A stretch of 64,000 nucleotides of DNA from Liopterus haemorrhoidalis (GCA_963971575.1 OZ020612.1:70925869-70989868), one strand, 5' to 3'; positions 44,177-56,510 are shown, numbered from the stretch's first letter. Notes: generated by a model not told the origin, from the letters alone. Program-made: numbers and translations.

Positions 44177-44734
44177 CAGCGGTTCTAAAACTGGGGTCTG
44201 CGTAGCCTTTACTAGAGGTCCGCGAAACAATTTTGACATTAACTTTACATCCCCCAACTTTTCGCTTTTATTCAAATAACTCATTTTAAAAAATCTTACA
44301 TGGTCAAAACTTTTTGTATTTGTTGTTATATAACTAGTTATTGATCAAACTAAACAATAATTAGTAAAAATTATTTACAGAAAACATATTATAATAAGAT
44401 CTATTTTGACCAATATTTGAACAAGAAATGTTTGTATGAGTTGTATTATGATTTGAACTTTTTAAATTCTTTTTACTACTATTTGTATTAATTTTATGTA
44501 TTTATTCTATATGCTAATAAAAATGTTCATCTCTATAAATGCGCAAGACCATTTATTTAAATAACCAACGATACATTTTTATCAATATTTATTATAACGT
44601 AGTGCCTATGAGATTATCGAGCCAGAAATTAAGTCTCAAGAACGACGTAAAATGCCTAGGGTTGGGAGGGGGTCCGCAAAAAAAAATGTTGTTCAAGAGG
44701 AGGTCCTCGGACCACATAAGTTTAAGGACCCCTG
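44177..44734. mobile_element. hAT-type element, 558 bp
   Basis: Starts CAGCGGTTCTAAAACTGG and ends AGTTTAAGGACCCCTG. Perfect TSD ATCTAAGT at 44169-44176 and 44735-44742. GGTCCGCG/GGTCCGC words occur near both ends. A partial inverted copy of the left 250 bp is at 58828-59082. No transposase. Confidence 0.93.
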
Positions 44735-44834
44735 ATCTAAGTCTCAAGGCCTTTAATTAAGCCCTACTCAAAGTTTTAAAAAATATATATTTTTCCGAGA
44801 AATATTTATTCTAACATAATTTCCTATGTAGACC

Positions 44835-45240
44835 AAAAACTGTATATGCAAGCCAAAATTCAACTCTTTAGGTCCCGATATTTGACCACAAGTACTACCG
44901 TACAGACAGACAGATACACGAGGCATACCTTTGGCCTAATACCTTTAAACACGTGTAGTATGTAATGTTTTATATAAATTTATTTGGAAAGAAAAATTGA
45001 ATAAATCAACTTTTATCAAAGAAATAAACAGACAGACGGGCACATGAATGATGGTTTAAGGTTTCTTGACCATACCTACGAAACCCCAATTACTTTAAAA
45101 AGTGTAGTATGTAACGTTTTATATAAATTTATTTAGGAAAAAAATTTAATACCTAGTTTCTACCCAACAGACGGACACAAAGAGTTTCTTGGTTATTCAT
45201 ACGAAACCCTAAAAACGCATTTAAAAACATGTAATATGAA
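44835..45240 (+). repeat. Three retroelement tail motifs in series
   Basis: CAAAATTCAACTCTTTAGG, CCGTACAGACAGACAG (about 44900), then AACAGACAGACGGGC with CATACCTACGAAACC (about 45030-45085), then CAACAGACGGACAC with CATACGAAACC (about 45165-45205). GTAGTATGTAA(T/C)GTTTTATATAAATTT is shared by two of the three spacers, so the series is a degenerate tandem repeat. Confidence 0.6.
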
Positions 45241-45925
45241 ATATTTAAAGAAGTGGGGGGGGGGCATATCTGGAAAAGAAAATTGAACAACCTTCGCCAG
45301 AGGGAAGACCTCACAAAAAGTTGAGGTATTATATTAGTCAAAATCTAACAAGTATAAAGAAAGACCTGACAGTTAAGAGATCAAGAGGGACTTTTAAGGG
45401 GTTAAGAGATCACGTTTTGAATGTTACTTTTTCAATTATGAACATATTATTTCTTTTTAAATTTCCTCAAAGCCAACTTGTGTGTAGGTACATATATTTC
45501 CAATATTGTAAGAAATTGTTCGTATGGGATTAATGTAATTGAAGAAATGCACCTTTATGCCCTTTGCACAATTGGCCTTTACCCCTATATTTCAAGAGAT
45601 CAACCAGGTCCCGGGTTCATTTCCCGCCGAGCGCCGGATCATCTTGTCCTATTCAATATACATTTAAACAATACAGCTAATGCCGCCGGTACGAACCCAA
45701 ATAAAAGCAGTTTACAAATAAAAACACATATTACATGTTAAGAAAAAATGCGCTGAAGCCCGTAAATAACTGCCTCTGCCTGTCACAACTTTTTTAAAGA
45801 TATTTGCCTCTTTGTTAAACTTTCTTCAAGCATGAAAATTTCACAGCTTGCAAACAAATCACACTTTTATCAAGACTTTTTAAGAATACGACCATCAAAA
45901 TATATATTTTTATACTTGACCACAT
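45241..45925. other. No recognised feature
   Basis: A poly-G run (45256) and a few short open frames without motifs. Around 45600 base composition is more even (TTCATTTCCCGCCGAGCGCC) but no family was recognised. Confidence 0.35.
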
Positions 45926-46045
45926 TAAAACTTAAAATAAAAATCAGCTGTGGCCACCACAGGACCGACCGCCATAACAAAGTACTTGTATAAAATACAT
46001 TCTAGCAGCAGAGTAGAAATAACTTGGCCTAATATTTTCTAAAAG
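45926..46045 (-). repeat. Inverted copy of hAT-insert interior
   Basis: ATCAGCTGTGGCCACCACAG, AAAATACATTCTAGCAGC and AGAAATAACTTGGCCTAAT match in reverse complement 52546-52650 and 54745-54850, inside the hAT elements of the right array. Confidence 0.8.
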
Positions 46046-46079
46046 AGATATTATTTATCATGATCATGGAAACGTTACA

Positions 46080-46440
46080 TGAAAAAATTGATACTAAGAA
46101 AAAATTTCGAAAATTTTTAATATTTTTTTTTCGTTTTTCAAAAAATGTCTCAAATAAAAGTTGTTAGTTATTGCTTTTATAACAACTTTTGTTAGATAAA
46201 TTATTATTATGCAAAATCTTGAAAAAAAATAATGAATTTATGTTTAGGAAATCAGATCGTACTGTGCTCTTTCGGCGTGTCTTAAAAATGTCATAACTGG
46301 ACTAAATAAAAAAAGATTTTTTTTTTATATTTTGGGCTTATGCCCCTAGTGACCGAAAAGTGCCCATCATAGACAAAGATCACTTATTTAGTTTTAAAAA
46401 AATCTCCTAACCTTATATACTTTACCGCATAGCACGAACG
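46080..46440. other. AT-rich sequence with small stem
   Basis: AAAAGTTGTTAGTTATTGC and TATAACAACTTTTG (46158-46195) pair. A relative is at 56570-56615. No gene. Confidence 0.45.
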
Positions 46441-47150
46441 TGTTGTGGGTTGCCTACCATGTTAGCTTCCAGGGGAAAAAATTACAATTTTCAAAAATTC
46501 ATAACTCAAAAACTAAAACAGATAGCGCCCTGCGGTTTGAATTTATAAAATCACCAACACTTATATACGCAGCTAAAAATTTGGGGCCTTTTTCGTTAAA
46601 GACGTTTTTCGTTGAAAATGTTTCGAACATTGTCAATATTGTCAAAATTTTTAAGTTTGTAAGGCCGTATCTCCAAAACTAAAAAAGATATAGACCTGGG
46701 GATGCAATTTTTGAAATTCTTAGGTCCGTAATATATTTAAGCAAATTTTGAGCAAAACATTTTTTGAAAAATATCGTTTACCAATATTTTTTTTTTTCTT
46801 AATTTAAAAAAATCATAACTCAAAATTGATTAAGGATGGAGACCTGCGGTTTGAATATTTAAAATTTGCATGTATTACTTAATCTAGAAAAAAATTGGGG
46901 CCTTAATAACTCGGCTGGTTTTATTTTTCTAATCCATCAAACAAAACCTTTAAAAATGGCTAAAATTTGAAAAAATCGTAAGGGGTATACCTTAAAAAAA
47001 TCACAAGTTTTAAGAAAAATCTTCTTGTCTTAGATTTGACTCAAAATTGGCCCATATACGTATTTTGGGCCGTAAATTACCAAAATAAGGTCAATTTCGC
47101 CTTTCAACTAACTGTTTTTGCATAAAACTAAAAAAAACTACCCCAAAAAA
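46440..47150 (-). repeat. Diverged single copy of the satellite ancestor, inverted
   Basis: In order on the plus strand: GACCTGCGGTTTGAATATTT (46830), TTGGGGCCTTAATAAC (46898), CAAACAAAACCTTTAAAAATG (46939), AATCGTAAGGGG (46974), CTCAAAATTGGCCCATA (47040), TTGGGCCGTAAATTACCAAAATAAGG and ACTAACTGTTTTTGC. The same blocks occur in this order in the reverse complement of the 659-bp monomer at 1-13924, with substantial divergence. Two earlier building-block cores lie at about 46530 and 46690. Confidence 0.85.
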
Positions 47151-47362
47151 AGAGGCAGGAAAGCTTTAAAGCCTTTTTTGAATATCCCCAGCCCCAAATA
47201 AGCCGGTAAGTTTGGATTGAGAAGCATTTAACTAAATTATTAACTAAAACAGAGGTCTAGAAACTTACACGGGATTTAAAAACTTAATCCGTGGTCTAGA
47301 AACTTAAACTAGAGTTATAAAACTTGAACTTGAAGCCGCAATAATGCATCATTATCATTATT
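47151..47362. other. Short degenerate tandem words
   Basis: AGGTCTAGAAACTTA, GGTCTAGAAACTTAAACTAG and GTTATAAAACTTGAACTTG (47245-47335) form a degenerate 25-30-bp repeat. No gene. Confidence 0.5.
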
Positions 47363-47370
47363 ATTTTTTA

Positions 47371-47540
47371 AAAATTGCCATAAGTGTCTTCCACAGCACC
47401 CAGAGAGTGCTGGGAATACCCACCCCTGAAGGGAGTTGGGCGCAGTTGGGATGATCCGAGAACCATCCATGTCTTTAGGGGTATATTATCTGTCCACTCC
47501 TCTTTCACTCCTGTTCCTCTCCACCGATTCTCCATGTTGC
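47371..47540 (-). repeat. Retroposon-like repeat, copy at 47.4 kb
   Basis: CCATAAGTGTCTTCCACAGC, CACCCAGAGAGTGCTGGG, CTGAAGGGAGTTGGGCGC and TTTAGGGGTATATT. TTATTATT at the left end is the tail. Confidence 0.8.
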
Positions 47541-50040
47541 TCCAAGTGCCAGGCAAAATGATGGGGATGCCAAAACTGAACTGGCACAGTAAAAAAATAA
47601 GTTTAGTTTGCAAATTTGAATTTAAAAACATGATAGCTCAAAAACGGCCAGAGATAGAGACCTGAAATTTTTGAAATCTACATGTATTGTTTACTCTAAA
47701 ATAAATTTGGGACCTTAAAAACGTCTAAAAATTTTTGATAAATTAAAGTATGAGCCGACATAGAAAATATTTTAAAATAATTATTTTTTGGCACTAGAGG
47801 GTCAATTATTTAGCACATGCAAAGACAGCAAAAGACGAAGAAATCAGCAGATTAGGAACAAAAATCAAATGGAAACATCCAATAAACAGCAAAAATTAAA
47901 AATCAATTTTGAAAGAATTCTAGATAATTACTTTTTGGATATTGGACATTTTTGGCCTTACGCACCATCATGTTGCTCTCACTGGTCAGGTCTTTCCAGG
48001 TATCTGGGGGACCAAAGACCTGACACTTAAGGCAAGATGACGGTGATGCCAAAACTGAACTGGCACAGTAAGAGAACAAATTTTATTAGTTGTAATTTTA
48101 AAAAATCATTACTCAAAAATGACCAATAATAGAGACTTGCGGTTCAAATTTTTGAAATTAAAATGGACTTTTTACTCTAAATAAGATTTGGGGCTTCAAA
48201 AAAAGACTAAAAATTTTTGATGAGTATGAGCTGACAAAAAAGATATTTTAAACTGACAAAAAAAAATTATTTTTTGGCAATAGAGGGTCAATTATTTAGC
48301 CAATGCAAAGACAGCAAAAGACGAATAAATCAGCAGATAAGTGACAAAAATCAAATAGAAGCGTCCAATAAACAGCAAAAATTAAAAATCAATTTTGATA
48401 GAATTCTAGATAATTACTTTTTGGATATTGGACATTTTTGGCCTTACTCACCACCATGTTGCTCTCACTGGTCAGGTCTTTCCAGGTATCTGGGGGACCA
48501 AAGACCTGACACTTAAGGCAAGATGATAGTGATGCCAAAACTGGACTGGCACAGTAAAAAAAATAAATTTTATTAGTTATGATAATTGGAATTTAAAAAA
48601 ATCATAACTCAAAAACGGCCAGCAATAGGGACTTGCGGTTAAAATTTTTGAAAATTACATGGACTTTTGAATCTATAAAAAATTTGGGGCTTCAAAAAAC
48701 GACTAAAAATTTTTGATGAGTATGAGCTGACAAAGATATTTTAAAATGACAAAAACAATTATTTTTTGGCAATAGAGGGTCAATTATTGAGCCAATGCAA
48801 AGACAGCAAAAGACGAAGAATTCAGCAGATAAGTGACAAAAATCAAATAGAAGCGTCCAATAAACAGCAAAAATTAAAAATCAATTTTGATAGAATTCTA
48901 GATAATTACTTTTTGGATATTGGACATTTTTGGCCTTACTCACCACCATGTTGCTCTCACTGGTCAGGTCTTTCCAGGTATCTGGGGGACCAAAGACCGG
49001 ACACTTAGAGCAAGAAGATGCTGATGCCAAAACTGGACTGGCACAGTAAAAAAAATAAATTTTAATAGTTCTAATTTAAAAAAATCATAACTCAAAAACG
49101 ACCAATATTAGAGACTTGCGGTTGAAATTTTTGAAATTAACATGGACTTTTTACTCTAAATAAAATTTGGGGCTTCAAAAAACGACTAAAAAATTTTGAT
49201 AAATCAAATTATGAACTGACAAAGAAAATATTTTAAAATGATAAAAAAATAATTATTTTTTGGCAATAGAGGGTTAATTATTTAGCCAATGCAAAGACAG
49301 CAAAAGACGAAGAAATCAGCAGATTAGGGACAAAAATCAAATGGAAACATCCAATAAACAGCAAAAATTAAAAATCAATTTTGAAAGAATTCTAGATAAT
49401 AACTTTTGGGATATTGGACATTTTTGGCCTTACACGCTATCATGTTGCTCTCACTGGTCAGGTCTTTCCAGGTATCTGGGGGACCAAAGACCTGACACTT
49501 AAGGCAAGATGATGGCGATGCCAAATCTGAACTGGCACAGTAAAAGAATAAATTTTATTAGTTATGAAAATTGGAATTAAAAAAAAAACATAATTCAAAA
49601 ACGGCCAGCAATAGGGACTTGCGGTTAAAATTTTTGAAATCTGCATGGACTTTTTAATCTAAAAAAAAAAAAATTGAGGCTTCAAAAACCACTAAAAAAT
49701 TTTGATAAATCAAATTATGAACTGACAAAGAAAATATTTTAAAATGATAAAAAAATAATTATTTTTTGGCAATAGAGGGTCAATTATTTAGCCAATGCAA
49801 AGACAGCAAAAGACGAAGAAATCATCTGATTAGGGACCAAAATCATATGGAAGCGTACAATAAACAGCAAATATTAAAAATCAATTTTGAAAGAATTCTA
49901 GATAATTACTTTTTGGTTATTGGACATTTTTGGCCTTACGCACCACCACCATATTGCTCTGCATCAGGTCTTTCCAAATATCTGGGGGACCAAAAACCTG
50001 ACCCTTAGAGCAAGATAATGCTGCTAATTTAAAAAAATGA
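47541..50040 (+). repeat. About 490-bp tandem repeat array
   Basis: The hairpin CAGGTCTTTCCAG...AAAGACCTG starts at 47987, 48473, 48965, 49459 and 49965 (periods 486, 492, 494, 506). Each unit has the building-block core (GACTTGCGGTT...TTTTTGAAA), ATTTTTTGGCAATAGAGGG, CAATGCAAAGACAGCAAAAG and GATGCCAAAACTG. An 80-codon open frame recurs in several units but is broken at 49264-49280. Confidence 0.93.
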
Positions 50041-50179
50041 TAGCTCAAAAACCGCCAGAGATAGAGACCTACGGTAAAAAAATTTAAAATCTACATGTAC
50101 TGTTTACTTTAAAATAAATTTGGGACCTGAAAAAACTAACTGGAAAATCTTATACAATGTGAAAAAGAAAACACTTAAA
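50041..50179 (+). repeat. Building-block unit joined to unrelated sequence
   Basis: TAGCTCAAAAACCGCCAGAG core and AAAAACTAACTGGAAA as in the 2.3-kb units, then diverging after about 50180. Confidence 0.65.
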
Positions 50180-50492
50180 ATGTATGCCCGAGTGATTTCT
50201 GACTCTAGCCAGTTTATGACTAGCTGGAATGTGATTGGCGAGATGTACTGTTGTTTGAATAATCTGCGTGTAATTTGATTATTTGCTTCATTTTATAAAA
50301 ATCTGTCTATCTATCAATAACTGAGCTGTGAAAGAGAAAAGCGACTTTATAGTGAAAAAAGCTACCCCTTCCCCCGTAACATTACCTTTGAACACCATTA
50401 ATTTGTACAACATAGGGTAAAGCCTAGGGGCCTCCGCCGTAGAAAATGATTTTAAAAAGGGCTCCGCAAGTCAAAAAGGTTGTAAACCACTG
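50180..50492. mobile_element. hAT-type element, left part replaced
   Basis: The right end GGCTCCGC...AAGGTTGTAAACCACTG (50450-50492) is followed by ATTTAGCC, the TSD seen with complete copies at 52368 and 54666. The left side carries different sequence with CTAGCTGGAATG near 50214. Left boundary uncertain. Confidence 0.65.
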
Positions 50493-52367
50493 ATTTAGCC
50501 TATACGAAGACAAAAAAAGAGGGCGAAATCAACTAGAAGATCTAGTATTGGTATACAGGACACCTGGAGAGATATTTAGCCAGATAATGGATGCCTCCAA
50601 AAAACAGCAAAAATGAAAAAAAAAATCAAAGATTTCTAGATAACTATTTTTTGGTTATTGGACATTTTTGGACTTACTCACCACCATGTTGCTTTGCATC
50701 AGGTCTTTCCAGATATCTGGGGGACCAAAGACCTGACAGTTAGAGCAAAATGATGGTGATGCCAAAACTGAACTGGCACAGTAAAAAAACAAGTTTAGTT
50801 TGCAAATTTGAATTTAAAAAAATGATAGCTCGAAAACGGCCAGAGATAGAGACCTGCGGTTGGAATTTTTGAAATCTACATGTATTGTTTACTCTAAAAT
50901 AAATTTGGGACCTTAAAAAACGACTAAAAAATTTTGATAAATTAAAGTATGAACTGACAAGGAAAATATTTTAAAATGACCAAAAATAATTATTTTTTGG
51001 TAATAGAGGGTCAATTATTTAGCCAATGCAAAGACGGAAAAAGACTAAGAAATCAGCAGATTAGGGGCCAAAATCAAATGGATGCATCCAATAAACAGCA
51101 AACATTAAAAATCAATTTTGAAAGATTTCTAGATAATTACTTTTTGGTTATTGGACATTTTTGGATTTACTCACCACCATATTGCTCTGCATCAGGTCTT
51201 TCCAGATATCTGGGGGACCAAAGACCTGACACTAAGAGCAAGATAATGCTGATGCCAGAACTGGACTGGCACAGTAAAAAAGTAATTTTATTATATATTC
51301 GAAAATTTGAATTTAAAAAAATCGTAGCTCAAAAACGGTTAGAGATAGAGACTTTCGGTTGGAATTTTTGAAATCTACATGAACAATTTACTCTATAAAA
51401 ATTGGGCCCCTAAAAAAACAATTATAAAATCTCCTCTGAACCGGCAGACAAAACATTCAAAAATTGCAACAAAAATTAAAAATCAGTCTGTCCAGATTTT
51501 TGGCCTTACTCACCACCATATTGCTCTTACTGGTAAGGTCTTTCCAGATATCTGGGGGACCAAAGACCTGGCACTTAGAGCAAGATGATGGTGATGCACA
51601 TACTGGACTGACAAAGCAAAAAAAATAATTTTATATTAAAAAAAAATTGAAAAAAAGGCTCATATACGGTTGGAGATAGACTTGCGATTAGAATTTTGGA
51701 AAACTACATGTACTCTTTACTCTAAAAGAAATTTAGGGCTTTAAAAAGTTAGTTCGAAAATGTTATAGGAACAGACAAACAAAATTCTTGAAATTGCCCA
51801 AAAATAATTATTTTGCCCATAAAGGGTTAATTGTTTAGCCAATGCGAAGACAGCAAAAGAGGGGGAAATCAACTAGAAGATCTAGCATTGGTATACAGGA
51901 CACCTGGAGAGATATTTAGCCAGATTAGGGACAAAAAACGAATGGATGAATCCAAAAAACAGCAAAAATGAAACAAAAAAAATCAAAGATTTCTAGATAA
52001 TTATTTTTTGGTTATTGGACATTTTTGGACTTACTCACCACCATGTTGCTTTGCATCAGGTCTTTCCAGGTATCTGGGGGACCAAAGACCTGACACTTAG
52101 AGCAAGATGATGGTGATGCCAAAACTGAACTGGCACAGTAAAAAATAAATTTAGTTTGAAAATTTGAATTTAAACAAATGAGCTCAAAAACGGCAGGAAA
52201 TAGAGACCTGCGGTAAATTTTTTTTAAATCTACATGTATTTTTTATTCTAAAATAAATTTGGAACCTTAAAAAACTAACTGGAAAGTCTTATACAAGGTG
52301 AAAAACAAATTAATTGATATTGACAAAAAATAATTATTTTTGGAAATAGAGGGTTAATTATTTAGCC

Positions 52368-52790
52368 CATTGGTTCCCAACCTGTGCTCCGCGTGCACAT
52401 CTCAAGGGCTCCGAAGCCGTTGCAAGAAATAAAATAAATAAAAATGGAACAAAATCAAAAGAATTAGGAATACAAAACAGAATCAAAATAATAAATCTGG
52501 AAATTACATTCTGAATGAAAATTTGAAGACAGAGATACTATCTCTGTTAGAATATATTAGGCCAAGTTATTTCTACTCTGCTGCTAGAATGTATTTTATA
52601 CAAGTACTTTATGATGGCGGGCGGTCCTGTGGTAGCCACAGCTGATTTTTTTATCTTCCTACAGTAATTTTTTTCGAAGTAAAGTAAGTGTATCGCGTAG
52701 ATAAAAAGGTTGAAAACCACCATAAAATTTGGTTAAAATTTTTCGCACACAACAATGATAGCTATCACTACGAAAGGTTGTGAACCACTG
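52368..52790. mobile_element. hAT-type element in higher-order unit, 423 bp
   Basis: Starts CATTGGTTCCCAACCTGTG and ends AGGTTGTGAACCACTG. Perfect TSD ATTTAGCC (52360-52367, 52791-52798). The empty site TTAGCCAATGCGAAGACAGC is present in sister subunits (for example 51836). Contains GATGGCGGGCGGTCCTGTGG, shared inverted with 45926-46045. No transposase. Confidence 0.92.
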
Positions 52791-54665
52791 ATTTAGCCTA
52801 TACGAAGACAAAAAAAAGAGGGCGAAATCAACTAGAAGATCTAGCATTGGTATACAGGACACCTGGAGAGATATTTAGCCAGATAATGGATGCATGCAAA
52901 AACAGCAAAAATGAAAAAAAAAAAATTCAAAGATTTCTAGATAACTATTTTTTGGTTATTGGACATTTTTGGACTTACTGACCACCATGTTGCTTTGCAT
53001 CAGGTCTTTCCAGATATCTGGGGGACCAAAGACCTGACACTTAGAGCAAGATGATGGTGATGCCAAAACTGAACTGGCACAGTAAAAAAACAAGTTTAGT
53101 TTGCAAATTTGAATTTAAAAAAATGATAGCTCAAAAACCGCCAGAGATAGAGACCTGCGGTTGGAATTTTTGAAATCTTCATGTATTGTTTACTCTAAAA
53201 TAAATTTTGGACCTTAAAAAACGACTAAAAAATTTTGATAAATTAAAGTATGAACTGACAAGGAAAATATTTTAAAATGACAAAAAATAATTATTTTTTG
53301 GTAATAGAGGGTCAATTATTTAGCCAATGCAAAGACGGAAAAAGACTAAGAAATCAGCAGATTAGGGGCCAAAATCAAATGGATGCATCCAATAAACAGC
53401 AAACATTAAAAATCAATTTTGAAACATTTCTAGGTAATTACTTTTTGGTTATTGGACATTTTTGGATTTACTCACCACCATATTGCTCTGCATCAGGTCT
53501 TTCCAGATATCTGGGGGACCAAAGACCTGACACTAAGAGCAAGATAATGCTGATGCCAGAACTGGACTGGCACGGTAAAAAAGTAATTTTATTATATATT
53601 CGAAAATTTGAATTTAAAAAAATCGTAGCTCAAAAACGGTTAGAGATAGAGACTTTCGGTTGGAATTTTTGAAATCTACATGAACAATTTACTCTATAAA
53701 AATTGGGCCCCTAACAAAACAATTATAAAATCTCCTCTGAACCGGCAGACAAAACATTCGAAAATTGCAACAAAAATTAAAAATCAGTCTGTCCAGATTT
53801 TTGGCCTTACTCACCACCATATTGCTCTTACTGGTCAGGTCTTTCCAGATATCTGGGGGACCAAAGACCTGGCACTTAGAGCAAGATGATGGTGATGCCA
53901 AAACTGAACTGACAAAGCAAAAAAAATAATTTTATATTTAAAAAAAATTGAAAAAAAGGCTCATATACGGTTGGAGATAGACTTGCGATTAGAATTTTTG
54001 AAAACTACTGTACTCTTTACTCTAAAAGAAATTTAGGGCTTTAAAAAGTTAGTTCGAAAATGTTATAGGAACAGACAAACAAAATTCTTGAAATTGCCCA
54101 AAAATAATTATTTTGCCCATAAAGGGTTAATTGTTTAGCCAATGCGAAGACAGCAAAAGAGGGGGAAATCAACAAGAAGATCTATCATTGGTATACAGGA
54201 CACCTGGAGAGATATTTAGCCAGATTAGGGACAAAAAACGAATGGATGAACCCAAAAATAGCAAAAATGAAACAAAAAAAATCAAAGATTTCTAGATAAT
54301 TATTTTTTGGTTATTGGACATTTTTGGACTTACTCACCACCATGTTGCTTTGCATCAGGTCTTTCCAGGTATCTGGGGGACCAAAGACCTGACACTTAGA
54401 GCAAGATGATGGTGATGCCAAAACTGAACTGGCACAGTAAAAAATAAGTTTAGTTTGAAAATTTGAATTTAAACAAATGAGCTCAAAAACGGCCAGAAAT
54501 AGAGACCTGCGGTAGGATTTTTTTAAATCTACATGTATTTTTTATTCTAAAATAAATTTGGAACCTTAAAAAACTAACTGGAAAGTCTTATACAAGGTGA
54601 AAACAAAATAATTGATATTGACAAAAAATAAGTATTTTTGGAAATAGAGGGTTAATTATTTAGCC

Positions 54666-54989
54666 CATTGGTTCAATCATATCAAAATAATAAATCTGGA
54701 AATTACATTCTGAATGAAAATTTGAAGACAGAGATAATGTCTCTGTTAGAAAATATTAGGCCAAGTTATTTCTACTCTGCTGCTAGAATGTATTTTATAC
54801 AAGTACTTTATGATGGCGGTCGGTCCTGTGGTAGCCACAGCTGATTTATTTATCTTCCTACAGTAATTTTTTTCCAAGTAAAGTAACTGTATCGCGTAGG
54901 TAAAAAGGTTGAAAACCACCATAAAATTTGTTTCAAATTTTTCGCACACAACAATGATAGCTATCACTACGAAAGGTTGTGAACCACTG
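54666..54989. mobile_element. hAT-type element, internally deleted, 324 bp
   Basis: Same insertion as 52368 in the next higher-order unit (TSD ATTTAGCC at 54658-54665 and 54990-54997), missing about 100 bp after CATTGGTTC. The deletion arose after amplification of the unit. Confidence 0.9.
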
Positions 54990-55655
54990 ATTTAGCCTAT
55001 ACGAAGACAAAAAAAGAGGGCGAAATCAACTAGAAGATCTAGCATTGGTATACAGGACACCTGGAGAGATATTTAGCCAGATAATGGATGCATCCAAAAA
55101 CTGCAAAAATGAAAAAAAAAATTCAAAGATTTCTAGATAACTATTTTTTGGTTATTGGACATTTTTGGACTTACTGACCACCATGTTGCTTTGCATCAGG
55201 TCTTTCCAGATATCTGGGGGACCAAAGACCTGACACTTAGAGCAAGATGATGGTGATGCCAAAACTGAACTGGCACAGTAAAAAAACAAGTTTAGTTTGC
55301 AAATTTGAATTTAAAAAAATGATAGCTCAAAAACGGTCAGAGATAGAGACCTGCGGTTGGAATTTTTGAAATCTTAATGTATTGTTTACTCTAAAATAAA
55401 TTTGGGACCTTAAAAAACGACTAAAAAATTTTGATAAATTAAAGTATGAACTGACAAGGAAAATATTTTAAAATGACAAAAAATAATTATTTTTTGGTAA
55501 TAGAGGGTCAATTATTTAGCCAATGCAAAGACGGAAAAAGACTAAGAAATCAGCAGATTAGGGGCCAAAATCAAATGGATGCATCCAATAAACAGCAAAC
55601 ATTAAAAATCAATTTTGAAACATTTCTAGGTAATTACTTTTTGGTTATTGGACGG

Positions 55656-56028
55656 AAGAATTTTTATAATTTTCGTTAAAAAAAAAATTAAATTGGAGGG
55701 CGCAGTGTCCTTTAAAAATGCCTCCAAAATGGAAAAGCTAAAATATAGATATTTAAAAATACCTAAAATATAAAACTTTTTAAATTATTTTGTACCAGGT
55801 TACCCCTACCTCCGAAAATTTCAGCCTTAAAACTAAAAATCCCAATAAAGACCTCACCATAATATGAAAGAAAGTTCGCGATGAATGAGAAAATATTCTG
55901 TTATTTATTTTAAAATATATATTCTTAAGTTCTGAACATTAAATAGGTTTTCCTTTTTTTTTCCTGTCATACAGACAGATGGATGACGGTATAAGAGTTG
56001 GTTTTTTTTTTAAATTTTTTAGTTTTAT
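55656..56028. other. No gene; retroelement-like end
   Basis: Unique AT-rich sequence with ACAGACAGATGGATGACGGT at 55970-55990, a weak tail motif. Nothing else recognised. Confidence 0.45.
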
Positions 56029-56161
56029 ATGGCCTTTGCTACTTCGGCAATTAGCCAGGATAATTCTATTATTTTGGAAAATTCCATGCCTGAACATGAT
56101 TCAAACCCGATACCTTAAGAACGTAGGGCACATCTGCTACCACTACGCTACTCCGGTCGGC
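56029..56161 (-). mobile_element. tRNA-derived SINE, copy 2
   Basis: The minus strand starts CTGCCGACCGGAGTAGCG with TAGCGTAGTGG and a decayed B box (GGTTTGAATC), then ATTCCA and TCCTGGCTAATTGCCG ending GGCCAT. Same family as 32072-32199, more diverged. Confidence 0.85.
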
Positions 56162-56394
56162 AGTTTATAAATTAACCTACGGACCTTAAAATGTCCAAAA
56201 TACTTTTTAAAACCATTAATTTATCTGTACCCGTATGTATTTTTTTTTCTTTTCTAATAATTTTTAGAAATTTTTTGTCCTTTCTGGACATCAGAATTGG
56301 AAATTATGGCCAGCAAAAATATAAAAAAAGACTTGAAAATATCGTCTGTTTCTATATAAATGCCCCAATATTTTTGGGTGTGACAAAATAAAAA

Positions 56395-56510
56395 ATACTC
56401 AAAAATTATTGAGGGCTTACCCCCGTAGTCCCAGCGATCTGGGACTACGCCCTTCTCTGAACCTGCATGGGGCCCTCCAGCGATGGCTGTAACAACAAAA
56501 CAACAATTAG
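56395..56510. repeat. Structured repeat with stem-loop, copy b
   Basis: 56425-56448 forms a perfect 10-bp stem, GTAGTCCCAG / CTGGGACTAC. The upstream CTCAA/TTGAG stem is shortened. CCTCCAGCGATGGCTGTAAC is shared with copy a. Confidence 0.8.

Larger units (their letters stand above)
50493..55655 (+). repeat. Higher-order tandem repeat, 2.2-2.3-kb unit
   Basis: Hairpins at 50700, 51193, 51534, 52057, then 53001, 53494, 53836, 54356, then 55197 give spacings 493/341/523/944 and 493/342/520/841, a four-subunit unit repeated (2301 and 2196 bp). The ATTTAGCCTATACGAAGAC junction at 50493, 52791 and 54990 marks the same position. The third copy ends abruptly at about 55655 (TTATTGGA then CGGAAG). 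Confidence 0.94.

Noticed and set aside
47788..53672. Recurrent 80-codon open frame (EGQLFSQCKDSK...) in the right array
   Set aside because: Differences between units are mostly amino-acid replacing, the frame is broken in the unit at 49264, and the frame spans the palindrome. A formal dN/dS test across units would settle it.
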